10,299 bases of DNA. It comes from Pseudomonadota bacterium. Lineage in GTDB: Bacteria > Pseudomonadota > Alphaproteobacteria > Paracaedibacterales > CAIULA01. The stretch lies in the NCBI GenBank assembly GCA_021804455.1, contig JAJZHT010000033.1, positions 1-10,299 on the forward strand. The letters run 5' to 3'. Positions 1-6,500 of this stretch are shown here, one piece after another. Both the position numbers and the translations under genes were made by a program. The notes beneath the pieces are model-generated. The model had not been told where the DNA came from. It ran no database searches and worked only from the letters and a program-made list of their open reading frames with translations. The number at the start of each line of letters is the position of its first letter. The first letter of the stretch is position 1.

Positions 1-53
1 AAAAACTTGGTCCACTCCGGGTATTCAGTTTGGTGCTTTTATTTTAGAGAAAA

Positions 54-701
54 TTATTTAAGAAATTCTGTTTGAATATCTTGCCAAATTGTTTCTTGAA
101 TGGACGGGATCGAAGCCTTGGCTTGAATGATTCGGCAGCGTTGCCCATTATTGCGGGCAATTTCTAGAAACCCCTGATAAACACGTTGATGGAAATCATG
201 ATCAAACGATTCAAAGCGATTTTCATTTTGTCCTGTCTTTGTCAGGCGCTTTCTCGCCCGTTGTAAACCCAGATCGGGGGACGCATCAAAAATATACGTT
301 CGATCCGGTTGACACCCCCCTACCGTTTGTTGGTAGAGAGTTTGTAAAAACGCAGGGTCAACGCCATGACCATACCCCTGATAGGCCAGTGTTGAATCGG
401 CAAAGCGGTCACAAATAACCCATTGTCCCCTTTCCAAGGCAGGCTGGATACATTTTTGCCAATGATCCGCCCTGGCAGCGTACATTAACAAAGCCTCACA
501 GACGGAAGACCACCTATCTTTGTCTCCTGTTACCAACAGGGCACGTATTGCCTCGGCCCCCTCACTGCCGCCTGGTTCGCGGGTTAAAACAACAGACAAA
601 CCTTTTTGTTGCAATTGATCGGCAAGCAAACGGGTCTGCGTTGTTTTGCCTGCTCCTTCCCCTCCCTCAAAGGTAATAAAACGGCCTTTAGCTGCTGCCA
701 C
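54..701 (-). CDS. tmk: thymidylate kinase (dTMP kinase)
   Basis: Phosphorylates dTMP to dTDP with ATP in the cytosol, an essential step of dTTP synthesis. With the start used here the protein has 215 residues, normal for bacterial Tmk. Visible motifs are FEGGEGAGKTT (P-loop, residues about 11-21), REPGG (41-45), DRF followed by ADSTLAYQG (98-109, nucleoside binding and the DRx motif), and an Arg/Lys-rich lid segment near 148-162. I chose GTG at 701 because the Tmk fold begins just after it (KGRFITFEGG), a GGGG lies 7 nt upstream, and it leaves 1 nt after the rnhA stop. A TTG at 725 would add eight residues and overlap rnhA by 23 nt. It is very probably co-transcribed with rnhA. The function is sure; the start is less so. 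Confidence 0.95.
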   Translation of the reverse strand: MAAAKGRFITFEGGEGAGKTTQTRLLADQLQQKGLSVVLTREPGGSEGAEAIRALLVTGDKDRWSSVCEALLMYAARADHWQKCIQPALERGQWVICDRFADSTLAYQGYGHGVDPAFLQTLYQQTVGGCQPDRTYIFDASPDLGLQRARKRLTKTGQNENRFESFDHDFHQRVYQGFLEIARNNGQRCRIIQAKASIPSIQETIWQDIQTEFLK

Positions 702-702
702 T

Positions 703-1143
703 TTATAACCCCATACGCTGGGCAATAATGGCTCGGCGGGCTAGAGCATCAGCACGTTCGTTTTCGGGGTGTCCATTATGACCACGCACCCATTGCCAGG
801 TAAGGGTATGATAGCCACTAAGCTCATCCAATTTTTGCCATAAATCCTGATTTTTAACAGGTTTCTTATCCGCCGTTTTCCAACCATTTTTTTTCCAATT
901 CGCCATCCATTGGGTAATACCGTCTTTTAAATATTGGCTGTCGGTATAGACGGTAATCTGACAAGGTTGGTTTATTTTTTGTAAACTTTCAATAGCCGCC
1001 AACATTTCCATACGATTGTTGGTTGTCTGTGCCGCTCCTCCTGACAGTTCAACTTCCTGCTGATTGGCCCTTACCACAGCACCCCAACCTCCCGGTCCTG
1101 GGTTTCCACTACAGGCTCCATCGGTAAAAATCTCTATGACCAT
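703..1143 (-). CDS. rnhA: ribonuclease HI
   Basis: Cleaves the RNA strand of RNA-DNA hybrids (R-loops, Okazaki primers) with two metal ions, in the cytosol. From ATG at 1143 it has 146 residues, close to the usual 150 or so. The active-site set is complete: D8 in [15 protein letters not shown]46 in NNRMEML, D68 in YTDSQYL, H122 in [14 protein letters not shown], and D132. The family normally starts just before the first beta strand, as in MVIEIFTDG, which favours this ATG although its ribosome binding site is poor (GGG only 1 nt upstream). An in-frame GTG at 1203 would add 20 residues unlike the family. It lies directly before tmk with 1 nt between stop and start, so the two probably form one transcript. 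Confidence 0.95.
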   Translation of the reverse strand: MVIEIFTDGACSGNPGPGGWGAVVRANQQEVELSGGAAQTTNNRMEMLAAIESLQKINQPCQITVYTDSQYLKDGITQWMANWKKNGWKTADKKPVKNQDLWQKLDELSGYHTLTWQWVRGHNGHPENERADALARRAIIAQRMGL

Positions 1144-1310
1144 CCCAGATTGAAGGGTTTGTAAAAAATTCTGAACAATTGGCAATTGTTGGGCAACAGA
1201 CACAAGCTATACAATCCGGTTAAAAAACTATCTTTAAGACTTAGCCCGTTGTGATAAAAATTTCAATATTCCTTTAACATGTCAACAAAAGACCAAAATG
1301 CGAAAGCTTT

Positions 1311-2483
1311 TTAGGGGATGGGCTCTAAAACCCAGGATAAAGCATTACCCATTTCTTCAATATAATTTGTACTTATAAGTCTAAAACCGTTATTTGAAAA
1401 AAACACCTCAGGCACTATTTGGTAAGGTTCTTCTTCCATATATTTCATGACTTTCAGAATCAGTTGCCCCTTTGGTTTCAAGATTCTTTTCATGCTTTTG
1501 AAAAATTCTGAATTATAATGCTCCAAAGCTGGCACATCCTTAACCATAATTTTTTCAAAGTGATTGTCGGGCAACGATCTCAACTGCTCAGGATTGTTCA
1601 TATCCGCCAACAAATCAGGATCACTGTGGGGAGTTATATGAACGGTATAAACCGTTGAGTTATTCTTGAAATCCTTTCTACCCTTACCAAAAATCAAGGT
1701 AGTTTGTGCGGAATTTAATGGCCTTACAACTTTGGTCATAAGGTTAGAAAAAAACCCAAAACGTGTGATGGGTGTTTTTAAAGTAACATCATACAGTTCA
1801 CTTCTGCTATGCAGAAGATCAATAAGCCAAGAATAGTTTTGCTTCACATAGTCTGCCCCTTTCACACCGGCCAAAGACCAAAGCCGGAGATAGAGAGCAT
1901 CGCAATTTTTTTGGAGCAAACTATCTTCTGTGGGTTTATAGTTCATAAAGAAATGAAAATACTCCACAGGATTATTCAAAGATATAGTCTTCTTATTTAG
2001 ATTTTGATTCTCATCTGACACTGGTTCGACGGTAGGCTTGAAACTAAAATAATTGTTAAGATAATTCCGGACTGCTTCTATATGGTTTTTCAAAGGCTCC
2101 GCGCTTTTTTTCCATAATTGAGTCACTATGGACAGAGCGTCTTTTGGATTCGGTTTAAAATACAAATTTCCAGCAGCATGGATCAGGGCTTCCTTCAAAA
2201 AGCTTTCTTCATCGGGAGTAGCCCGCGTGTTTCGAAAGCCATAGGTATGGCCACAATATTCTGAGGTCGAAAGAAGAATTAAAATTTTTTCATTTAGCCA
2301 TTGTTCTTCAACCACAGAGATTAGACGGCTTGTATCGACCAAAGGCAACCGTAAATCCCTTACCATTTGCATGGCGCTTGGTTGTATAGGATATTTTTCA
2401 AGGTACCGATCATCATGATCATGTCCGTAAACGGAAAAAAAGGAAAACCAAATCCCCATGGTAATAATTATAAAAAGTCTCAT
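1311..2483 (-). CDS. secreted protein with degenerate methyltransferase-like C-terminus
   Basis: A 390-residue protein I do not recognise. It starts at ATG 2483. The first 20 residues look like a Sec signal peptide: MRLF, a hydrophobic core, then SVYG before an acidic/His stretch HDHDD. The middle (about 25-255) is mixed helical with no familiar motif. The end (about 260-375) resembles the second half of a class I SAM-dependent methyltransferase: a strand VYTVHITP, DPDLLADMNN, LPDNHFEKIMV, a helix, then RILKPKGQLIL, the usual post-motif strand. The expected glycine-rich SAM motif is replaced by IFGKGRKDF, so catalysis is doubtful. No operon partner is evident: rnhA starts 168 nt downstream and the hppA terminator lies upstream. 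Possible roles are an exported or effector protein, or a misleading resemblance. The gene itself is well supported; the function is not. Confidence 0.75.
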   Translation of the reverse strand: MRLFIIITMGIWFSFFSVYGHDHDDRYLEKYPIQPSAMQMVRDLRLPLVDTSRLISVVEEQWLNEKILILLSTSEYCGHTYGFRNTRATPDEESFLKEALIHAAGNLYFKPNPKDALSIVTQLWKKSAEPLKNHIEAVRNYLNNYFSFKPTVEPVSDENQNLNKKTISLNNPVEYFHFFMNYKPTEDSLLQKNCDALYLRLWSLAGVKGADYVKQNYSWLIDLLHSRSELYDVTLKTPITRFGFFSNLMTKVVRPLNSAQTTLIFGKGRKDFKNNSTVYTVHITPHSDPDLLADMNNPEQLRSLPDNHFEKIMVKDVPALEHYNSEFFKSMKRILKPKGQLILKVMKYMEEEPYQIVPEVFFSNNGFRLISTNYIEEMGNALSWVLEPIP

Positions 2484-2552
2484 TATGTGGCCTAACGGTT
2501 TATTTTTTTAACATTTTCGCACTTTTAAATAACAAAACCTTAATACAATAAT

Positions 2553-2583
2553 CTTTCCCTTGGGAGGAAAGCCCAAGGGAAAG
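2553..2583 (-). terminator. rho-independent terminator of hppA
   Basis: A perfect 12-bp inverted repeat, CTTTCCCTTGGG and CCCAAGGGAAAG, with a 7-nt loop. On the minus strand it begins 10 nt after the hppA stop codon and is followed by AT-rich sequence with short T runs. The long U run is imperfect, but stem length and position make it a convincing terminator. Confidence 0.8.
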
Positions 2584-2593
2584 GAATCAATAT

Positions 2594-4672
2594 TTATCCG
2601 TGAGCCAAAATTGCCAACAGCAATAAGGCTACGATGTTGATAATTTTAATCATGGGGTTTACAGCGGGACCTGCGGTATCTTTATAAGGATCGCCCACTG
2701 TATCTCCCGTAATAGCGGCTTTATGAGCCTCTGACCCTTTACCGCCATGGTAACCATCCTCTATATACTTTTTGGCATTGTCCCAGGCCCCTCCACCGGA
2801 GGTCATCGAAATAGCCACGAACAGTCCGGTTACAATCGTTCCCATCAACATGGCTCCTAGGGCTGAAAATGCTGCTGTCTGACCGGCAATAACAAAAATA
2901 ACATAGTACATCGCAACAGGTGCCAAAACGGGTAATAAGGAAGGAAGTAACATTTCGCGAATGGCAGATTTGGTTAACATATCAACCGCGGCACCATAAT
3001 CGGGCTTACCTTCCCCTGTCATAATTCCCTTAATTTCACGGAATTGACGACGAACTTCGACCACCACGGCCGCTCCCGCACGCCCTACGGCCTTCATTCC
3101 CATCGATGCGAATAAGAAAGGTAATAATCCCCCAATAAACAATCCAACCAAGACGTAAGGATCTTGAAGGCTAAAATCAACCTTTAAGTGTGGAAAATAA
3201 TGCTTTAAATCCTCCGTATAAGCGGCAAATAAAACAAGAGCGGCTAACCCTGCTGAACCAATGGCATACCCTTTGGTCACAGCTTTGGTTGTATTGCCTA
3301 CCGCATCCAAAGCATCGGTCACTGTACGAACACTTTTGGGTAAATTTGACATTTCTGCAATACCGCCTGCATTATCTGTTACAGGTCCATAGGCATCCAA
3401 GGCTACAATCATACCCGCCAGAGCTAACATTGTGGTTGCCGCAATTGACACTCCGAATAACCCAGCATTCACATAGGCGATAATAATAGCGCCACAAATC
3501 ACCAATACAGGCAAAGCTGTTGATTCTAAAGAAACGGCCAACCCTTGGATAATATTGGTTGCATGACCTGTGGTTGAGGCCTCAGCCACACTTTTAACAG
3601 GACGATAAGAAGTCGACGTATAGTATTCTGTAATCCATACCAACAGACCTGTCACAACCAATCCTGTCAAACAACAAACTTCTAAATTGGCACTGTCAAA
3701 ATGGGCGCCCCCCAAAGACAAAGAAACGCCTTCAAACAAATAATGAGTTACAGCGTAAATCAATCCAGCTGAAAAAACGCCAGCCGCAAATAACCCCTTG
3801 TAAAGGGCTTTCATGATATGATTTGAATCGTCCAATCTTACAAAAAAGGTTCCCGCAATAGAACCCAGGATACAAACACCACTGATGGCCAGAGGGTACA
3901 TCATCAATAAATTTTGCACCGATCCTGAAAAATAGATTGCAGCCAACAACATTGAGGCTACAATTGTTACAGCGTAGGTTTCGAACAAGTCCGCCGCCAT
4001 ACCTGCACAGTCGCCGACGTTATCTCCCACATTATCGGCAATTACTGCAGGATTGCGGGGGTCGTCTTCTGGAATTCCAGCCTCAATCTTCCCCACTAAA
4101 TCGGCCCCTACGTCTGCACCTTTTGTGAAGATTATTCCTCACAAACATGCAAGAATTTAAGTCAAGGACGCACCAAAGCTAAGGGCGACCAAGGCTTCTA
4201 AAAGTTGGCGTTGTTCAACCTTGGCCGCCAACAAATAAAAGTAATACAAGGACACGCCTAACAAACCCAAACCAACAACCAACATACCTGTGACGGCCCC
4301 CGATTGAAAAGCAATATTCAAGGCATGAGGCAGACCAACTCTGGCGGCTTCGGCCGTACGAACATTGGCACGCACAGATACGTTCATACCAATATAACCT
4401 GCACTTCCCGATAAAACCGCACCTATGACAAATCCAAATGCAACCAAAGGTGATAAAAAGTAGGCTAATAACACCGCGATCACTCCGCCTACGGCCGCAA
4501 TTGTACTGTATTGACGGTTTAAATAGGCCTTAGCTCCCTCTTGAATAGCCTGAGCAATTTTCTGCATTTCAGAGGTACCCGCCGAGGCCGCCAAGACGCG
4601 TTTGCCTGCGTACAGAGAGTACAACAAAGCCAACACAGCACAGCCTGTAACAATTAATGACATTGTATCCAT
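2594..4672 (-). pseudogene. hppA: membrane proton-translocating pyrophosphatase, interrupted by two in-frame stops
   Basis: The family (H+-PPase) hydrolyses pyrophosphate at the cytosolic face and pumps protons across about 16 membrane helices. The reading frame spans 692 residues, like the R. rubrum enzyme. Conserved parts are visible: [75 protein letters not shown] (Lys typical of K+-independent pumps), [14 protein letters not shown] and [18 protein letters not shown]. The frame is broken by TAA at 4157-4159 and TGA at 4139-4141 with no frameshift between (60 nt separate the two open parts). Around them an Arg and two Gly expected in the family's FARxGGGI segment are changed to Cys, stop and Ile. 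I chose ATG 4672 because AAGGAAA lies 8 nt upstream; ATG 4693 lacks such a site. It is a recent pseudogene unless the stops are sequence errors. The two halves could be called as separate genes, 4160-4672 and 2594-4138. Confidence 0.9.
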
Positions 4673-4718
4673 ATCAAACGTTTCCTTGTGCATTGTAAAT
4701 TTAAGTCTATGATTTTCC

Positions 4719-4748
4719 TTTATAATCGGTATTGACAGTGAAATACAA
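4719..4748 (-). promoter_or_regulatory. possible hppA promoter
   Basis: On the minus strand TTGTAT (4743-4748) and TATAAA (4719-4724) are separated by 18 nt and lie about 45 nt before the preferred hppA start. The -10 is good and the -35 is poor, so this is tentative. Confidence 0.35.
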
Positions 4749-4767
4749 CGTTGTTTAAAAAGTCGTT

Positions 4768-5364
4768 CTATTTTTTGTCCAGTAAAGCCTCAGGATCAAA
4801 GACTAAAGTGACTTTTGCGCCTTGGGTATAAAAATATTTTTTCCCCTTACCTGCTTTGAAAGGGTTAAAGGGTTGATTAAAATCAATATTACCTTTGATA
4901 AGTACGGAAGTAAAACCAGGCAACTTTTCTAGGATGACCTGACGGAGTCCTGAGGGTGCCTCTGGATCGGCACTTAAAATGAAAGTCTCTTTAAAAAACA
5001 AAACAGCTTCTTCTGGAAAAGAGAATGTTCTTTTTTCGTCAAAGAAATCCTGGGTTGGATTTCCCAAACAATTCTCTACTTCAATTCCAACTTCTTTAAA
5101 CAAAGTCGATATTTGTAATATTTGGTGCGTTTTATAGGTGATTTCTTCTCGCCTGCTGTCCTTAGCCCACGTCAATTTGATGTTATGAGGATGGGGGTAT
5201 ACACGACATTCATCACAAGATTTGTACGGTGGCAAAGTGACGTATTGAAGCGTACTTCCTTGAAACCATTTTTCCAAAGGTTGATCCAATAAAGTATAAC
5301 TTGGTAACGTTGCAAAGGCGGATGTTATCCAAACAAGAAAGACCAAAAAGGGGCGGAAAATCAT
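4768..5364 (-). CDS. small secreted protein of unknown function with a CxxC motif
   Basis: A 198-residue protein of no family I can name. From ATG 5364 it opens with a clear Sec signal peptide: MIFR, a hydrophobic core FLVFLVWIT, then SAFA before TLPS, so it is probably periplasmic or secreted. The mature part has a CDEC motif (C50, C53), one further Cys near 99, and a C-terminal half with alternating strands (FTSVLIKGNIDF, KVTLVFDPEALL). CxxC may mean metal binding or thiol chemistry, but no thioredoxin fold is evident and I assign no function. A TTG at 5427 would add 21 residues ahead of the signal sequence and lies on the putative -35, so it is unlikely. It is divergent from the RHH gene and lies upstream of hppA, 95 nt before that start. 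Confidence 0.75.
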   Translation of the reverse strand: MIFRPFLVFLVWITSAFATLPSYTLLDQPLEKWFQGSTLQYVTLPPYKSCDECRVYPHPHNIKLTWAKDSRREEITYKTHQILQISTLFKEVGIEVENCLGNPTQDFFDEKRTFSFPEEAVLFFKETFILSADPEAPSGLRQVILEKLPGFTSVLIKGNIDFNQPFNPFKAGKGKKYFYTQGAKVTLVFDPEALLDKK

Positions 5365-5398
5365 AAAAATTAAATCGAATTGGATTAATAGTGGGTCT

Positions 5399-5427
5399 GT
5401 GATAACAAACCCTTTCTGTTGAATCAA
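5399..5427 (-). promoter_or_regulatory. possible promoter of the CxxC protein gene
   Basis: On the minus strand TTGATT (5422-5427), 17 nt, then TATCAC (5399-5404), each matching consensus at four of six positions. It would give a leader of about 30 nt to ATG 5364. The inverted repeat at 5419-5438 covers the -35. Confidence 0.4.
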
Positions 5428-5438
5428 GATTTATTCAA
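5419..5438. repeat. inverted repeat TTGAAT-N8-ATTCAA, candidate operator
   Basis: A perfect 6-bp inverted repeat with an 8-nt spacer that overlaps the putative -35 of the minus-strand gene. The same half-sites recur at 5582-5620. Regulator binding is inferred. Confidence 0.45.
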
Positions 5439-5581
5439 CTTTCCTACAGGTTTAAATTTAAAAAGCTTGAGATGAAGCCGTAAGGGCTGAAAAGTTATCG
5501 TTAAACAAGCCAACTTTAAAACAGAATTTTATAAAAGGATCTTTTATTTTTTGTTTCTTAAGGCCTGGGAAATGGGATGGG

Positions 5582-5620
5582 TTTGAATAAAAAAATACTT
5601 GCAAAAAATGTTTATTCAAA
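5582..5620. repeat. inverted repeat TTTGAATAAA-N19-TTTATTCAAA
   Basis: A perfect 10-bp inverted repeat with a 19-nt AT-rich spacer, 78 nt before the RHH protein start. Arms share the TTGAAT/ATTCAA core with the repeat at 5419-5438. It could be an operator pair, possibly autoregulatory for the downstream DNA-binding protein. No U run follows, so a terminator is unlikely. Confidence 0.5.
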
Positions 5621-5697
5621 GGACCCTTCACTATTGATGTGTAACTTCTCTCTTTTTTATTCAGAAATTAGGCCGAAAATCGAAACGAACAACCTGT

Positions 5698-5943
5698 ATG
5701 CAGAAACGTTCCATAAAAATTCAGGGTCATGCAACAAGCTTAGCGCTGGAGGAGGAGTTTTGGTTGGCTTTAAAACAAATCGCCCAAGAGCAAGGTGTTT
5801 CTTTACCAACTTTGATTGCCAGAATTGACCAAAACAGCACAGAAATTTCTTACCGTAATTTAGCCCGTCATTTGCGCGTCTATGCTTTAGGTTATTATCG
5901 TGACAAAATTTATGGTAATAGGGAAGGAGACCTTCTTCGGTAA
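5698..5943 (+). CDS. ribbon-helix-helix (RHH_4-type) DNA-binding protein
   Basis: An 81-residue protein. The segment KRSIKIQGHATSLALEEEFW, then LKQIAQEQGVSLPTLIARID, then NLARHLRVYALGYYR follows the pattern of the short alphaproteobacterial RHH_4 family: an N-terminal beta strand that would enter the DNA major groove as a dimer, then two helices. Members are usually uncharacterised, and a role as transcriptional regulator is inferred from the fold. Length is about normal for the family. The start at ATG 5698 fits the family N-terminus although no good ribosome binding site precedes it. The upstream region carries inverted repeats it might bind. It stands alone; the tmRNA follows 187 nt later with its own putative promoter. 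Confidence 0.85.
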   Translation: MQKRSIKIQGHATSLALEEEFWLALKQIAQEQGVSLPTLIARIDQNSTEISYRNLARHLRVYALGYYRDKIYGNREGDLLR

Positions 5944-5973
5944 GGATTGTTGCACTTTTTAAGTCAAGTATTT

Positions 5974-6016
5974 CTGCAACTTTGAACTTACTAATTGTAA
6001 TGGATGCAGTTTTTTT
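5974..6016 (+). terminator. weak candidate terminator after the RHH gene
   Basis: CTGCA (5974-5978) pairs with TGCAG (6005-6009), followed by seven T (6010-6016). The stem is only 5 bp and the loop 26 nt, so this is a weak call resting mainly on the T run. Confidence 0.25.
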
Positions 6017-6096
6017 GAACCTCTAGGATGCAATTCTACATCCGTGAAAAAACTCCTTTAAGAACAGCTGGTTTTTCTTTTCCTGTTGGAATTTAC

Positions 6097-6124
6097 TTGA
6101 TTTCAGTCTTAAAAAGACTATCTT
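6097..6124 (+). promoter_or_regulatory. possible tmRNA promoter
   Basis: TTGATT (6097-6102), 16 nt, then TATCTT (6119-6124), each four of six to consensus. The start would fall near 6131, at a perfect 6-bp hairpin GTTAGC-GGAA-GCTAAC (6131-6146) that opens the transcript. Confidence 0.45.
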
Positions 6125-6130
6125 TAAGCT

Positions 6131-6472
6131 GTTAGCGGAAGCTAACTATGGCAATAAACAGCATATGGAATAGACGGAGCGGACCCGGGGGCGGTACCCG
6201 GCGCCTCCACCATAAATTATGGGGGCGAAATAGGATCGACGTACGTGATAAAGATATGTTCTTTGCCCGGCATTGTACCGCCGTTATCGGGCTGTTTTAA
6301 TAAGTGCCAATAATATGCGCACTCGTGGAGTTGTTGCAAACCGTAACCGTAAAGTGGCTAACGCCAACCGGCAACGTTTTGCAGCGTGCGCTGCCTAATT
6401 GTCAGTATTACTGTCGATAAGGTAGTGTAACGACACGCGGCTTGGGGGCAGCCGGGCAACAGAATGCCCCCA
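6131..6472 (+). ncRNA. ssrA: permuted two-piece tmRNA (alphaproteobacterial type)
   Basis: tmRNA acts as tRNA-Ala and mRNA to release stalled ribosomes and tag the unfinished protein. Here the order is permuted: the acceptor piece comes first and ends CGCCTCC-A-CCA (6202-6212, CCA encoded). After an 8-nt spacer the coding piece begins GGGGGCG (6221-6227). These pair over 7 bp, including G3-U70, the AlaRS identity pair. A T-arm (CCGGG, loop GGCGGTA, CCCGG, 6185-6201) precedes the acceptor strand. GAAATAGGATCGAC after the acceptor is the usual D-analogue region. A stem GCCCG/CGGGC (6265-6291) fits the pseudoknot before the tag. The tag frame ends at TAA 6396-6398 and most likely encodes ANANRQRFAACAA from GCT 6357 (AAAGTG precedes it). 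Hairpins GTATTACT/GGTAGTGT and TGGGGGCA/TGCCCCCA (6443-6472) follow. Outer ends are approximate. Confidence 0.93.
6357..6398 (+). other. tmRNA tag-peptide reading frame
   Basis: Resume codon GCT (6357) through TAA (6398) encodes ANANRQRFAACAA. The bases AAGTG before GCT resemble the E. coli TAGTC context, with A at -4. The ANxN start and double-Ala end fit alphaproteobacterial tags, but RQR and Cys are unusual. The frame is also open from GCA at 6336, which would prefix ANRNRKV and give a 20-residue tag. The upstream GTTGTT context fits less well. Confidence 0.7.
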
Positions 6473-6500
6473 CACGTCAGAATGTTAAAGGGCTTAAGGT

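Larger units (their letters stand above)
5365..5697. other. divergent intergenic region with repeated TTGAAT/ATTCAA half-sites
   Basis: These 333 bp lie between two divergent genes and hold no gene I believe. They carry a putative minus-strand promoter and three occurrences of TTTATTCA (5430, 5611 and near 5656) plus inverted counterparts at 5419 and 5582. This looks like a shared control region. Short open frames here have no ribosome binding site or protein-like composition. Confidence 0.5.

Noticed and set aside
1..53. Start of a holB-like gene downstream of tmk
   Set aside because: This order is common in alphaproteobacteria, but the 53 nt show no start codon with a ribosome binding site and no recognisable residues.
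1204..1310. Minus-strand promoter for rnhA with TTGACA
   Set aside because: A perfect TTGACA is present near 1279 but no acceptable -10 lies 16-19 nt after it.
3190..4128. Plus-strand open frames opposite hppA
   Set aside because: They are mirror frames of a highly conserved membrane protein, with low-complexity Leu/His/Arg-rich composition.
4157..4693. Two separate, intact pyrophosphatase subunit genes
   Set aside because: Both parts are in the same frame of one gene, and the second part has no start with a ribosome binding site. The GTG at 4096 lies inside the conserved GADLVGK motif.
4732..4760. Plus-strand promoter TTGACA-N17-TTAAAA
   Set aside because: It would transcribe antisense into the CxxC protein gene and the -10 match is poor; no gene or RNA is supported downstream.
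5577..5828. Open frame of 83 codons before and across the RHH gene
   Set aside because: It overlaps the RHH gene in another frame, has no family resemblance, and covers the inverted-repeat control region.
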